Source: UTCFX2 sp002050125 (GTDB lineage: Bacteria > Chloroflexota > Anaerolineae > Anaerolineales > UBA4823). Taken from it: a DNA stretch of 64,000 bases. Position numbers and translations under genes: made by a program. Below the pieces are notes generated by a model. It was given only the letters and a program-made list of their open reading frames with translations. It was not told where the DNA came from and did not search any database. Position 1 is the first letter of the stretch. Each line of letters opens with the position of its first letter. Where the stretch lies: contig JAOSJQ010000001.1 of assembly GCA_027494035.1 (NCBI GenBank), forward strand, positions 1,798,001 through 1,862,000, given 5' to 3'. This document shows, in pieces, positions 29,055-38,460 of the stretch.

Positions 29055-30326
29055 TCAGATGCAAATGCGCCCATAAAGACCCTCGGGGCGCGCCTGCGAA
29101 AGCTCAACCGGCGTGATCTGATTCCACAGGCTTTGTGGGGCGTGGGCGCGCACGCGCAGATAGTTGCCGGTCAGTCCGCTCATCTCCCAGCCCTGGGAGT
29201 CATAAGCCGTGGCGCCTTCCCACAGCACCGGCAGCGTCTGTCCAAGGAAGCAGTCCTGGTACGAAGCGGTGGACGCGGTGAAAACGGCGCGCATGCGCGC
29301 GTTGCGCGTTTTGCGTTCTGCCAGGGGAACCTGTTCCGGCATGCGCGCCGCGGCAGTGCCCGGGCGGGCGGAATAGGTGAACACATGCCCGCCGGAGAAG
29401 CCCATCTGGCGCACAAAGTCCAGGCTCCGCTCGAATTCCAGCTTTGTCTCCCCGGGGAAGCCGACGATTACGTCGGTGGTGACCGCCATTTCCGGAACCT
29501 GGCTGCGCACCGCGGACACTAGGTTGGCAAATTCCCCGGGGGTGGTCTTGCGCGCCATCCGCCGCAGCGTCTCGGCGCAGCCAGACTGGAGCGGCAGGTG
29601 CAGGTGCGGGCAGAGGCGCGGGTTTTGCCAGAGCTCAAAGAACGTTTCATCCAGGTTCCACGGCTCAAGCGATGACAATCTCAGGCGCGGGATGTCGGTT
29701 TCATCCAGCACGGCGCGCACCAGGTCTTTGAGATGCAGCCGGGGCGAAAAGTCTTTGCCCCACGAGCCCAGGTGCACGCCGGTCAGCACAATCTCCTGCA
29801 CCCCCTCGGAGAGGCGAATATCGTTCAAAACCTCAGGGATCGGGCGGCTGCGCCCGGGACCCCGCGCGAGGGTGGTGATGCAAAAAGTGCAGCGATTGTT
29901 GCAGCCGTCCTGGGCTTTGATAAAGAGGCGCGTGCGCAGGCGCAGCCCCGGAATTGGCTGGCGTTCGAGCGGCTCTAGCTCGAATTCAGGTTGAGGCGTT
30001 TGCAGCAAATCCGTAACGAGTTGATCTTTGCGCGGATTTTCAACCACCTGACGCACGTTCGGGAGGGCGGCAGCTTCGGCGGGCTTGAGCGTAGCCCAGC
30101 AGCCCGTGGCGATGATCTGATCTACCCCCGCCCGCTCGATCTGGCGGATCTTCTGGCGCGAATCTGAGACCGCCGCCGAGGTGACCGCGCAGGTGTTCAC
30201 AACCGCCAGGTCGGCTTCATTTGGCGCGGCGACCAGTGTGTGCCCGGCGGCGCGGAACTGGCGGGCGTAGGCTTCGATTTCCGCCTGGTTCAGGCGGCAC
30301 CCAATCGTGTCCAGATAAATCTTCAT
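29055..30326 (-). CDS. mtaB: tRNA threonylcarbamoyladenosine methylthiotransferase MtaB
   Basis: Radical SAM methylthiotransferase converting t6A37 to ms2t6A37 in tRNA, 423 aa. N-terminal UPF0004 domain (IYLDTIGCRLNQAEIEAY, VVNTCAVT, ATGCWATLKP), radical SAM motif CNNRCTFC, and C-terminal TRAM-like domain. GCRLNQ with the conserved Cys separates MtaB from MiaB. The start at 30326 overlaps the preceding lipoprotein stop (ATGA); the longer frame to 30482 is an arginine-rich artefact. Confidence 0.93.
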   Translation of the reverse strand: MKIYLDTIGCRLNQAEIEAYARQFRAAGHTLVAAPNEADLAVVNTCAVTSAAVSDSRQKIRQIERAGVDQIIATGCWATLKPAEAAALPNVRQVVENPRKDQLVTDLLQTPQPEFELEPLERQPIPGLRLRTRLFIKAQDGCNNRCTFCITTLARGPGRSRPIPEVLNDIRLSEGVQEIVLTGVHLGSWGKDFSPRLHLKDLVRAVLDETDIPRLRLSSLEPWNLDETFFELWQNPRLCPHLHLPLQSGCAETLRRMARKTTPGEFANLVSAVRSQVPEMAVTTDVIVGFPGETKLEFERSLDFVRQMGFSGGHVFTYSARPGTAAARMPEQVPLAERKTRNARMRAVFTASTASYQDCFLGQTLPVLWEGATAYDSQGWEMSGLTGNYLRVRAHAPQSLWNQITPVELSQARPEGLYGRICI

Positions 30327-30973
30327 GGCGCGTAAACGATAAAATTGTCGAAACGGATATCCGTCCCGGCGGTTTGATACGTTCCGGCGATCAAGCCCAC
30401 GTCTCCGCGGGGGAATTCGGCGTCGCGCACTTCGGTGAGCTTTTCGCCGTTGACGTACAGTGTGAGCGTATCGCCAATGCAATCCGCCCGCAGGTGGTTC
30501 AACGCTGCGCCTTTGAGGATTGCGCTGGAAGGCTGCAACGCATCGTGCTCGATGAGGGTGTAATCCTGACCGCGGATCTTGCCAATGCCGTAATACCCAT
30601 CGCTGCTTACGATGAAGGTGTAGAAGCTGTCCGGACGAACCGCCCGGCAGATGATTCCAAAACGGTTGTCGCGTTCACCGCCAACTTTGAGAGCGTCAAC
30701 CTCGATGCGTACGTCCTGAAAATCCTTGCCGGGCATGCTCCAGATATCCAGATTGGGCTCGTTGACAAAGATGCGGTACACGCCGTCAGCGTAATCCGTT
30801 TCGCCCTGGATGGTTGTGACCCGGCTCCAGCCGCTGCCGGTGTCGGAGAAGTCGTCCTGGAACAGCATGGCGCCTGGTCCTTGAGGTGAGGGACTAAAGA
30901 GCGTCTGACAGGCAATCGACGAGAGCAGCAGCCCCAACAGGGGCAGGATAAAATGCAGGCGGAACGATTTCAT
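30323..30973 (-). CDS. Lipoprotein with LamG/DUF1080-like domain
   Basis: 216 aa starting at 30973 (MKSFRLHF). It has a hydrophobic signal with lipobox SSIACQ, then a concanavalin-like jelly roll (LFQDDFSDTGSGWSRV, YRIFVNEPNLDIW, RVTLYVNG-like DTLTLYVNGEKLTEVRD, FDNFIVYAP). Such domains bind carbohydrate or act as surface adhesion modules. TGC-TACAAT at 31004-31012 is a plausible extended -10. It overlaps mtaB by 4 nt, an unexpected operon pairing. Confidence 0.8.
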   Translation of the reverse strand: MKSFRLHFILPLLGLLLSSIACQTLFSPSPQGPGAMLFQDDFSDTGSGWSRVTTIQGETDYADGVYRIFVNEPNLDIWSMPGKDFQDVRIEVDALKVGGERDNRFGIICRAVRPDSFYTFIVSSDGYYGIGKIRGQDYTLIEHDALQPSSAILKGAALNHLRADCIGDTLTLYVNGEKLTEVRDAEFPRGDVGLIAGTYQTAGTDIRFDNFIVYAP

Positions 30974-31055
30974 TAAGGTCAGGTCCTGGCAGGGGTTCAG
31001 CGGGCTAATTGTAGCACACCTTAGGGCGGGCAGCATCGCGGTCGGGGAGCGCCTG

Positions 31056-32546
31056 TCAGGGCGCCCCGTTCTCCAATAAACGCCGAGCCTGGCTGCCGCT
31101 CGGGCCGGCGGGGTCGAGCGCCTGGGCTGCCTGGAGGTGATCTAACGCGGCGGTCGGATCTTGTTGCAGCAGATAGAGCAAGCCCAGGTGGAGATGAGCG
31201 GGGGCGGAGCGCGGGTCGATCTGCAGCGCGCGGACCAGAAATTTCTGAGCGCCGGCAAGGTCGCCCAGGTAGATCAGCGTCCGTCCCATCAGGTCAAGGT
31301 TGAGCGGATCCTGCGGGTGATCGATGAGTAGTTGGCGGCTGATTGGCAGGGCGGTCTGTTCGACCCGGTAGTTGTAGTCCAGCGCAAAGAGAACGATCTG
31401 GCGCAGATATGCCGGGTCATAAGGGGCGAGCCGGGCTGCCTGCTGGTAGCTTGCAAACGCCGCGTCAAAGTCGCCGGCTTCCGCCTGGATGGAGGCTACA
31501 TGAGCCTGCAGCACCGGGTTGGCTGGGTCGAATTCGCTGGCGCGCTGAGCGGCTTCGAGCGCGCGCTCGGGCTCCGAGCGGCGCTGCCAGTAGAGCGAGA
31601 CAAACGTCCAAGCGGATAACGAGCGCGGGTTTAATTCCAGGGCGGTTTGAAGCTCAAAAAGCCCGTCCGAGGCGGGAGCGCCGGCAGCCTGGCTTGTCTC
31701 GCCGTGGGTTTGCAGGTGCTGGCGCGCCTCGCCCAGATAAGCCCAGGCTTCGGCGTAATTTGGCTGATGCAGGATCGACTGGCGAAAAGCTTCGGCTGCC
31801 AGCCCCCAATGCCCCAGCGTTGCCAGCACCCGCCCTGAGGCGAGCAGGGTGTAAGCCGCCGAACTGCCGATGCGCGCGCCCAGGATCGCGCGCTGCAGAA
31901 CCTCTGTTTGCCCGACGAACTGCGGGTCGAGGTCAGCCGCCTGGGCGAGGTGTGGGAGAGCCGCTTCGGGATCGTAAGCTGCCAGGAGCAAACCAAGCTC
32001 GAAATGCGCCTGCGCGTCCCCTGGGTGTTGAGCCAGGAGCGTTTCCCAGGTCTGGCGGGCGGCGGGGTAATCGGCTTGCGCGAGGTGCAGGCTGGCGAGG
32101 GCGCGGGCGGTATCCGCCGAGAGACCGCTGCGGCGCGCAATCGTTTCCCACACTTCGAGGGCGCGGGCAGCCTCCCCAGCCTGTAAATAAGCGTCAGCCA
32201 ACAGGATAAGCGCGGAGTTGTCAGCCGGGGTTTGCAGCTCCAGGCTGAAGCGGTTGGAATTTGCGAGGGCGCTTTCCAGGTAGCTGATTGCCAGAGCGGG
32301 CTGACCGGCTTGGAGCGCCTGGCGGGCGGCTTCTTCCCACAATTCGGCTCTGAGCGGGAAGCAAACCGCGGCTGCCTCGGCAGCGTCCACCGGCGGAGAC
32401 GTCGCGCCAGTTTGCCCGGTCAATGCGACCCAGCAATCCCGCGGGAGAGCGCCGGGCAGCCGCGCTGAGGGCAGCGCAGCAAGCAGCAACAGCAGCACCA
32501 GCAGCAGGTTGGGAGTTAAAAGACCGCGGTGTGAGGGTCTGTCCAC
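31056..32546 (-). CDS. Secreted or membrane-anchored TPR protein
   Basis: 496 aa with an N-terminal transmembrane helix (LLLVLLLLLAALPS) and at least ten TPR units, clearest in the second half (AEAWAYLGEARQHL, PAHLHLGLLYLLQQDPTAALDHLQ). The frame is open to a TTG at 32579. The GTG at 32546 is preferred because a perfect TATAAT ends 7 nt before it; this would make it a leaderless GTG start. Function unknown. Confidence 0.75.
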   Translation of the reverse strand: MDRPSHRGLLTPNLLLVLLLLLAALPSARLPGALPRDCWVALTGQTGATSPPVDAAEAAAVCFPLRAELWEEAARQALQAGQPALAISYLESALANSNRFSLELQTPADNSALILLADAYLQAGEAARALEVWETIARRSGLSADTARALASLHLAQADYPAARQTWETLLAQHPGDAQAHFELGLLLAAYDPEAALPHLAQAADLDPQFVGQTEVLQRAILGARIGSSAAYTLLASGRVLATLGHWGLAAEAFRQSILHQPNYAEAWAYLGEARQHLQTHGETSQAAGAPASDGLFELQTALELNPRSLSAWTFVSLYWQRRSEPERALEAAQRASEFDPANPVLQAHVASIQAEAGDFDAAFASYQQAARLAPYDPAYLRQIVLFALDYNYRVEQTALPISRQLLIDHPQDPLNLDLMGRTLIYLGDLAGAQKFLVRALQIDPRSAPAHLHLGLLYLLQQDPTAALDHLQAAQALDPAGPSGSQARRLLENGAP

Positions 32547-32553
32547 TCCTTTG

Positions 32554-32559
32554 ATTATA
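32554..32559 (-). promoter_or_regulatory. -10 hexamer of leaderless TPR gene (GTG start)
   Basis: TATAAT ends 7 nt before GTG at 32546; the intervening bases also contain AAAGGA. Confidence 0.5.
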
Positions 32560-32621
32560 TCGAGTTTGGCGCTGCTCAACGCGCGGAGATGGCGGGCTGA
32601 GGGGGGTTAAGCCCCGGTCAT

Positions 32622-32651
32622 TTGACATCCGGCGGGTTCTAAAAGTACAAT
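32622..32651 (+). promoter_or_regulatory. Promoter of acyl-CoA dehydrogenase/ETF operon
   Basis: Perfect TTGACA at 32622-32627, 18-bp spacer, TACAAT at 32646-32651. A start near 32658 leaves a leader of about 24 nt with a GAGG ribosome site before GTG at 32682. Confidence 0.75.
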
Positions 32652-32681
32652 TTCCCCATCATCAGATCGAGCGAGGTCAAC

Positions 32682-33896
32682 GTGGATTTTGAATTAACGG
32701 AAGAACAGCAAATGGCGCAGCAGATGGTGCGCGAATTCGCTCAAAGGGAGGTCGCCCCAGTGATTAAGGAGAGCGACCGCCAGGGAGGCATGGCTGCATT
32801 TGTGCTGCCGCGGATGGCGGAACTGGGCATCCTGGGCATCTGTCTGCCGCTGCGTTATGGCGGGCAGGGGATGGATTATATCTCGCTCGGGTTGGCATGC
32901 GAGGAACTCGAGGCGGTCGATTCGACGCTGCGGGTGGTGCTGTCGGTTCACATCGGGCTGAACAGCCTGGGGTTGCTCCAATGGGCGAATGAGGAACAAA
33001 AGCAGCGCCTGCTCAAACCGCAGGCGCGCGGCGAAAAGATCGCCTGTTTTGGGTTGACCGAGTCCGGCGCCGGGTCGGACGTGGCTGCGATCCAGTCCAG
33101 CGCGCGCTGCCAGGGGGATGAATACATCTTGAACGGCGAAAAGATGTGGATCTCGTTGGCGACCAAAGCGCACCACTGTTTATGGATCGCGCGGACCGAC
33201 CCCAGCGCGGCGGACCCGCACGAAGGGCTCTCGGCGTTCCTGGTGGATCTGGAGCAGAAGGGGGTCACGCGGGGCGATCTGCACGGAAAACTGGGGATGC
33301 GCGCCGGCTCGACTGGCTGGATTGCTCTCCAGGATGTGACCGTACCGCTCCAAAACCGCATCGGCGAGGAGGGGGAGGGCTTCAAGATCGCGATGGCGTG
33401 TCTGGATAACGGGCGGTACACCGTGGCTGCCGGAGCAACCGGGTTGATCCGGGCTTGCCTGGAAGCTAGCACGACCTATGCAAAAAGCCGGCGTGCGTTT
33501 GGGCGCGAGATCAGCTGGTTTCAGCTGGTTCAGCAGAAGATCGCGAATATGGTACAATTTTATGACGCGGCGCGTCTTTTATATCTGCGAGCCGGGTGGC
33601 TGAAAAACCAGGGTGTGCGCAACACACGCGAGACCTCGCTCGCGAAATGGTTTGCTACCGACGCCTCGTTTCAAGCGGCGGCTGAGGCAGTCCAGATCCA
33701 CGGCGCCTATGGGTACAGCGACGAATACGACGTCGAACGCTACCTGCGGAACGCCAAAGGCGGGGTGATCTATGAAGGGACGAGCGAAATTCATCAGCTC
33801 ATGCAGGCTGGATATGCGCTGGGCTACCGCGTGGATGCCCCGCTGCGCTGCGAACTGCCGCCTTATGACTCTGAATTTTGGCAGGCTGAAATCTAA
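32682..33896 (+). CDS. Acyl-CoA dehydrogenase
   Basis: FAD enzyme for alpha,beta-dehydrogenation of acyl-CoA, 404 aa. Supporting segments: CFGLTESGAGSDVAAI, GEKMWISLA, YAKSRRAFGREISWFQLVQ, and the C-terminal QIHGAYGYSDEYDVERYLRNAKGGVIYEGTSEI, where the Glu in YEGT is the family catalytic base position. It starts with GTG. The two ETF genes follow directly, providing the electron acceptor. Confidence 0.95.
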   Translation: MDFELTEEQQMAQQMVREFAQREVAPVIKESDRQGGMAAFVLPRMAELGILGICLPLRYGGQGMDYISLGLACEELEAVDSTLRVVLSVHIGLNSLGLLQWANEEQKQRLLKPQARGEKIACFGLTESGAGSDVAAIQSSARCQGDEYILNGEKMWISLATKAHHCLWIARTDPSAADPHEGLSAFLVDLEQKGVTRGDLHGKLGMRAGSTGWIALQDVTVPLQNRIGEEGEGFKIAMACLDNGRYTVAAGATGLIRACLEASTTYAKSRRAFGREISWFQLVQQKIANMVQFYDAARLLYLRAGWLKNQGVRNTRETSLAKWFATDASFQAAAEAVQIHGAYGYSDEYDVERYLRNAKGGVIYEGTSEIHQLMQAGYALGYRVDAPLRCELPPYDSEFWQAEI

Positions 33897-33928
33897 CGAC
33901 CCACTATTCCACACAAAAGGAGGTCAAC

Positions 33929-34699
33929 TTGAATATCGCAGTTTGTGTCAAACAGGTGCCCGATAGCGCTGCCAAAGTTGTGGCGGAGGATGACCGGGTG
34001 TCCTGGGGGGATGCGCCTCTAGTGCTGAACCCCTGGGATGAATATGCCGTGGAAGCTGCGCTCCAGCTTCAAGAAGCGGCTGGGGGCGAGGTGACGGCAG
34101 TGAGCGTGGGCGGCGAGAGCGCCAAAGAAGCGCTCAAAACCGCGCTGGCGATGGGATGCACGCAAGCGATATTGGTTTCAGACCCGGCTTTGGCAGCGGC
34201 GGACAGCCAGGCAATTGCGCATGTGTTGTGCGCTGCCATCCAGAAGATCGGCGGCGTCGAAGCTGCTTGCTTTGGGCGTCAGGCAATCGACGGTGATATG
34301 GGCGTCACCGGCGCCCAGACCGCTCACCTGCTGGGTTGGCTCATGCTTGGGTTGGTCTCAAAGATCGAGTTCAAGGACGGCAAATTACAGGTGGAGCGAA
34401 GCTTCGAGGAAGGCATCCAGATCGCCGAGTGCCCGCTTCCCGCGGCGTTGAGCGTGTCGAAGGACATTGGCGAGCCGCGCTATCCGTCTTTTATGGGGAT
34501 CCGCAAGGCGGCGCGGGCAGAGATCCCCACCTGGGACCTGGCTGCGCTGGGAATCGAGGCGCCAGCTTCGGTCGTGCGCTGGCCCCGGATTTCTAACCCA
34601 CCGGTGCGCGAAATCAAGACGGAGATGATCGAAGGCGGCAGCCCACAGGAGATCGCGGAAAAGTTGGTCGAAAGGATCCTCGAGGAGAAGGTGCTGTGA
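33929..34699 (+). CDS. etfB: Electron transfer flavoprotein beta subunit
   Basis: 256-aa ETF small subunit accepting electrons from the adjacent acyl-CoA dehydrogenase. N-terminal IAVCVKQVPDSAAKV, then LNPWDEYAVEAALQL and the AMP/FAD-binding GRQAIDGDMGVTGAQTAHLLGW are characteristic. The AAAGGAGG site is strong. Its TGA shares one base with the etfA ATG. Confidence 0.96.
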   Translation: MNIAVCVKQVPDSAAKVVAEDDRVSWGDAPLVLNPWDEYAVEAALQLQEAAGGEVTAVSVGGESAKEALKTALAMGCTQAILVSDPALAAADSQAIAHVLCAAIQKIGGVEAACFGRQAIDGDMGVTGAQTAHLLGWLMLGLVSKIEFKDGKLQVERSFEEGIQIAECPLPAALSVSKDIGEPRYPSFMGIRKAARAEIPTWDLAALGIEAPASVVRWPRISNPPVREIKTEMIEGGSPQEIAEKLVERILEEKVL

Positions 34700-35742
34700 T
34701 GAACGGGAAGATCCTGGTTTACATTGATCAATTCAAAGGCGAAGCGCTCCCGGTCTCCTGGGAGGCGCTTGGCGCGGCGGGCATGCTTGGCGCACCCGCC
34801 GGCGGGTCGGTCTCCGTCCTGGTCTTGGGTGCGGAATCGCGGCGCGTCGCCGAGCAGGCGTTCCAGTTTGGAATCCAGCAGGCTTATTACTGCGATGATG
34901 CGACCCTGGACGACTACCGGCCCGACCCTTACGCAGCGGTTGTGACTGCCGCGGCGCGCGCAGGGGCGTATGATGTCCTGCTATTCCCAACGACGGTGCG
35001 CGGGCGCGAGCAAGCCGCCCTCAGCGCGGTGGAATTGGGCGGCGGAGTGATGCCGGACGTCACCGCATTGGAGGTCAGCGATGGCAGGCTGGTCGCCACC
35101 CGCCCAGTTTACGCGGGCAAGCTGCTGGCTGAGGTCGTGTGCGATGCCGCTCCGGTCGTAATCACGACCCGCGTGCGCGCCTTCAAGAAACCCTCCGCCG
35201 ACCCAGCGCTAAAGGGAGAACCCGTGCGGGTGGAAGCCGCCGTGCCAGAGGGGGATATCCGCATCAAAGTGACCGGTTACAGGCAAGCTGAGGCTGGCGT
35301 CAGTCTGACCGACGCGAACGTGGTCGTTGCGGGCGGGCGCGGGGTTGCGAACAACCCGGCGCTTTCACCGCCCGCCGGGTTGGATGAGAAAGCGGCGGAA
35401 ATCTGGCGCGGCGAACAGGGCTTCAAACTGATTGATGAATTAGCTGCGGTGCTGGGTGCGGCGGTGGGCGCCAGCCGGGCTGCGGTTGACGCCGGATACA
35501 TCCCCTACGAGCACCAGGTCGGACAGACCGGGAAGATCGTCTCGCCCGACCTGTACATCGCCCTGGGCATTTCGGGAGCGATCCAGCACCAGGCGGGCAT
35601 GCGTTCGAGCAAGGTCATTGTGGCGATCAACAAAGACCCGGATGCGCCGATTTTTAAACTGGCGCGCTTTGGGGTGGTGGGCGATATTTATCAGATCGTG
35701 CCGCCGCTCACGGAAGAGTTTCGCAAACGGCTGGAGAAGTAA
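34699..35742 (+). CDS. etfA: Electron transfer flavoprotein alpha subunit
   Basis: 347-aa ETF large subunit. The C-terminal FAD domain has VGASRAAVDAGYIPYEHQVGQTGKIVSPDLYIALGISGAIQH followed by INKDPDAPIF, highly typical. The ATG at 34699 (TGATG overlap with etfB) is chosen; a GTG at 34696 is the alternative. A terminator follows at 35766. Confidence 0.96.
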   Translation: MNGKILVYIDQFKGEALPVSWEALGAAGMLGAPAGGSVSVLVLGAESRRVAEQAFQFGIQQAYYCDDATLDDYRPDPYAAVVTAAARAGAYDVLLFPTTVRGREQAALSAVELGGGVMPDVTALEVSDGRLVATRPVYAGKLLAEVVCDAAPVVITTRVRAFKKPSADPALKGEPVRVEAAVPEGDIRIKVTGYRQAEAGVSLTDANVVVAGGRGVANNPALSPPAGLDEKAAEIWRGEQGFKLIDELAAVLGAAVGASRAAVDAGYIPYEHQVGQTGKIVSPDLYIALGISGAIQHQAGMRSSKVIVAINKDPDAPIFKLARFGVVGDIYQIVPPLTEEFRKRLEK

Positions 35743-35765
35743 ACCAACTCGCCCGATCCAGTCTC

Positions 35766-35803
35766 GAAGCCGGAGGCAAACCCGCCCCCGGCTTCATTTG
35801 TTA
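35766..35803 (+). terminator. Intrinsic terminator of ETF operon
   Basis: GAAGCCGG pairs with CCGGCTTC across a 14-nt loop, followed by ATTTGTTATTTG. Confidence 0.7.
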
Positions 35804-35954
35804 TTTGTAATGTTTTTAGGGTTATTTGTTAGGACGAATCATGTGCAAATCAATCATACAGTGGGGTTATTTTCTATAAGTGAATTCGTGACATTTGCCA
35901 CTTGGAGGTTAAATCCTTATACGGTAAATTCTAGTTATCTTGCCAGGATTTATC

Positions 35955-36443
35955 ATGATTGACGCATTGACCGAGCGATTATCGCTATTTCAAGGTTTTA
36001 GCGCCGGGCAGCTTGAGATGCTGCGCCCGCTCTTTACGCTATACTGTGAACCAACCGGCGCGGTTCTTTTCGAGCAAGGCGATCCGGTGGATTATTTGTA
36101 CGTTGTGGCTGACGGCGAAGTGGCGATCCACTACAAACCGGATGACGGACCATCGTTGGTGATTGCGCGGGTGCGCGCCGAAGGGGTGATCGGCTGGTCG
36201 GCGGCTATTGGCAATCCGAACTACACTTCATCGGCGGTCTGCGCCAGCGATTGCAAAGTTTTACGGCTGCACAGCGCGGCGTTGAGGCAGCTCTACGAGC
36301 AGGATCCTGAAACGGGGACGATGTTGCTGGAGCGGCTTGCGGCGTTGATTGAAGCGCGTTTGCGCAGCAACCACCCGCAGTTGATGGCGTTGCTGGAGCA
36401 GAGGCTGACGCTCAAACTTGATCAGTCGGTCGAAGCCGAGTAA
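35955..36443 (+). CDS. Stand-alone cyclic nucleotide-binding domain protein
   Basis: 162 aa consisting of one cNMP-binding beta roll (GAVLFEQGDPVDYLYVVADGEVAIHY, VIGWSAAIGNPNYTSSAVCASDCKVLRL) with C-terminal helices but no DNA-binding HTH. The usual cAMP-contact GE-A-L arginine motif is altered to GVIGWSAAI, so ligand binding is uncertain. ATG at 35955 is chosen over the TTG at 35940. Followed 40 nt later by a NifU-like gene, suggesting a possible redox or Fe-S link. Confidence 0.8.
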   Translation: MIDALTERLSLFQGFSAGQLEMLRPLFTLYCEPTGAVLFEQGDPVDYLYVVADGEVAIHYKPDDGPSLVIARVRAEGVIGWSAAIGNPNYTSSAVCASDCKVLRLHSAALRQLYEQDPETGTMLLERLAALIEARLRSNHPQLMALLEQRLTLKLDQSVEAE

Positions 36444-36482
36444 AATAGGCTTATCCATCGTGGATGAGATCGCGAGGCTGAG

Positions 36483-36728
36483 ATGAGTGAACCGGAGATG
36501 AATCATACGAAAGAAGAGCTGGTGCGGGCATTGTTAGAGCGGGTCAATGCCTATATCGAGCAATACCATGGCGGCTCGGTGGAGATGGTCAGCCTGGAGG
36601 GGCATGTGCTCAAAGTGCGGCTGGGCGGCGCCTGCCAGGGATGCCCGCTTTCGCCAACCACGCTTCATGGCTGGGTAGCCGGGACGGTGCGCCAATTCTT
36701 CCCGGACCTCGAAGTAACCGAAGCATAG
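36483..36728 (+). CDS. NifU-like Fe-S scaffold/carrier domain protein
   Basis: 81 aa, a single Nfu C-terminal domain with the cluster-binding CQGC motif (GGACQGCPLSPTTLHGWV) and the usual GGSVEMVSLEGHVLKVRLGGAC core. It likely transfers 4Fe-4S clusters to apoproteins. Probably co-transcribed with the cNMP protein. Confidence 0.93.
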   Translation: MSEPEMNHTKEELVRALLERVNAYIEQYHGGSVEMVSLEGHVLKVRLGGACQGCPLSPTTLHGWVAGTVRQFFPDLEVTEA

Positions 36729-36760
36729 CTGTAAATACGACCAATCAACTTAATGAGCCA

Positions 36761-36790
36761 GGGCATCTCGGATGGACGAGATGCCCTTTT
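36761..36790 (+). terminator. Intrinsic terminator after NifU-like gene
   Basis: GGGCATCTC pairs with GAGATGCCC across an 8-nt loop, followed by TTTT. Confidence 0.85.
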
Positions 36791-36795
36791 AATCT

Positions 36796-38448
36796 CTACA
36801 AAGTCATCACGCAGCCGTCAGCGCGCGGGTCGCTGCCGCCGCACAACACGCCGCTGTGCGGATCGCGCTGGATGATCTGGCCGCGGCCGAAAACGAAACG
36901 CCGGCTGCCGCTGACGGGCACGATCGGGTGACCCATTTCAGCCAGCTGAGACATCGCCTGCACCGGCAAGCCCTCTTCGAGCGCCACCGATCCACCGCTT
37001 CTGCCGTCCAATATACAAAAGCGCGGCCGGTCGAGGGCGGATTGCGGGTCGAGCCGGTCGTCGATCAGAGCGCAGGTCACCTGCATATGGCCCTGGGGCT
37101 GCATGAAACCGCCCATCACGCCGAAACAGGCGAAAAGCTGCTCCGCTCCCTCATCTTCCGGGAGAGGTTTGGAGGCAGGCAGGGTTGCCATCGCCGGGAT
37201 GATGGTATGGTAAGGGCGCTTGCCCGGCGCTAGGGCGTTCGGGCTGTCTGGGTCGAGGCTGAAGTTGTGACCCCGGTTCTGCAATGCGAACCCGCAGCCA
37301 GCCGGGACGATGCCCGTACCAAACCCCATATAAAGGCTGTTGATGAACGAACAGGCGTTGCCTTGCCCATCTACGACGCTCAGGTAAACCGTATCCGAGG
37401 CAGCCTGAGGCGCGCCGTGGGGGTGCTGCAACGAAGTCCGATTGGGGTCGATCAGGGAACGCCTGTGGCTGGCGTAATCTTTCGAGAGCAGCCCCTCCAG
37501 CGGGATCGAGCTGTAAGCCGGATCGGCGACGAAGGCGTGCGCGTCTGCGAACGCCAGGCGCATGGCTTCGATCTGCAGATGCAGGCGCTCGGGCGAAAGC
37601 GGCGGCAGGTCGGGCAGGTCAAATCCCTCCAGCAAGTTGAGCGCCAGCAGCGCAGCCAGCCCTTGTCCGTTTGGCGGACATTCCCAAATGTTCACGCCTC
37701 GATAGGAGGTGTGGATCGGCGTTTCCCAGGTGGTTTGGTGCGCGGCTAGGTCGCTTTCATCCAGACAGCCCTCAGCGGCGCGGACTGCCTGGACGATCAG
37801 GCGCGCCAGCTCGCCGGTGTAGAACGCCTGCTTGCCGCCTTCGGCAATGCGGGTGAGCGCCTCCGCCAGCCCAGGGTTGCGGAAGACCTCGCCCGCCCGG
37901 GGCGCTCGACCTTCTATGGTCAATTCTTGCCCGCCCAGTTCCGGTTTGAGCGCCTCCTGAGCGAGGTCAGCCCAATTATCGGCTGTCAGCGGCGCAACTG
38001 GAAAACCCTCCTCCGCCAATTGGATGGCTGGCTGCAAAACCTCCCGCAATGAGAGTTTTCCGTGCCGCTCGATCAGGTCGCTCCAACCCGCGCACGCCCC
38101 TGGCACAGTGACAGTATAAGGGTGGCGCGGCGGCAGCCCGGCGCTGAAACCTTCAGAACGCACGCGCTCCAAAGTGAGCGCGCCTGGCGCACGCCCCGAA
38201 CCGTTCATGGCGCTGATACGCCCGGTTTGCGCAGAGTAGAACAGCGCGAAACAATCGCCCCCCAGACCCGTGGAGAACGGTTCACAGACGTTGAGCGCGG
38301 CTGCGGCTGCCACCGCAGCATCCGCGGCGTTTCCGCCTTTGCGGAGCAGCTCCAGACCGGTTGCGACAGCCAGCGGCTGGCTTGCGCCAACCATGCCGCC
38401 GCGGGTGTAAACTGGAGACCGCTGTGAAGAAAATTCGAAGGTCTGCAT
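36796..38448 (-). CDS. ggt: Gamma-glutamyltransferase family protein
   Basis: 550 aa, Ntn-hydrolase made as an autoprocessed proenzyme. N-terminal MVGASQPLAVATGLELLRKGGNAADAAVAAAAAL is diagnostic; the nucleophile Thr is in SDTVYLSVVDGQGNACSF, starting the small subunit. No signal peptide is seen, so it appears cytoplasmic, unlike the E. coli enzyme. It may cleave gamma-glutamyl compounds or be a cephalosporin-acylase-like relative. AAGGAAG precedes the ATG; it follows the DUF3592-like gene by 12 nt. Confidence 0.9.
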   Translation of the reverse strand: MQTFEFSSQRSPVYTRGGMVGASQPLAVATGLELLRKGGNAADAAVAAAAALNVCEPFSTGLGGDCFALFYSAQTGRISAMNGSGRAPGALTLERVRSEGFSAGLPPRHPYTVTVPGACAGWSDLIERHGKLSLREVLQPAIQLAEEGFPVAPLTADNWADLAQEALKPELGGQELTIEGRAPRAGEVFRNPGLAEALTRIAEGGKQAFYTGELARLIVQAVRAAEGCLDESDLAAHQTTWETPIHTSYRGVNIWECPPNGQGLAALLALNLLEGFDLPDLPPLSPERLHLQIEAMRLAFADAHAFVADPAYSSIPLEGLLSKDYASHRRSLIDPNRTSLQHPHGAPQAASDTVYLSVVDGQGNACSFINSLYMGFGTGIVPAGCGFALQNRGHNFSLDPDSPNALAPGKRPYHTIIPAMATLPASKPLPEDEGAEQLFACFGVMGGFMQPQGHMQVTCALIDDRLDPQSALDRPRFCILDGRSGGSVALEEGLPVQAMSQLAEMGHPIVPVSGSRRFVFGRGQIIQRDPHSGVLCGGSDPRADGCVMTL

Positions 38449-38460
38449 GGCTTCCTTTGA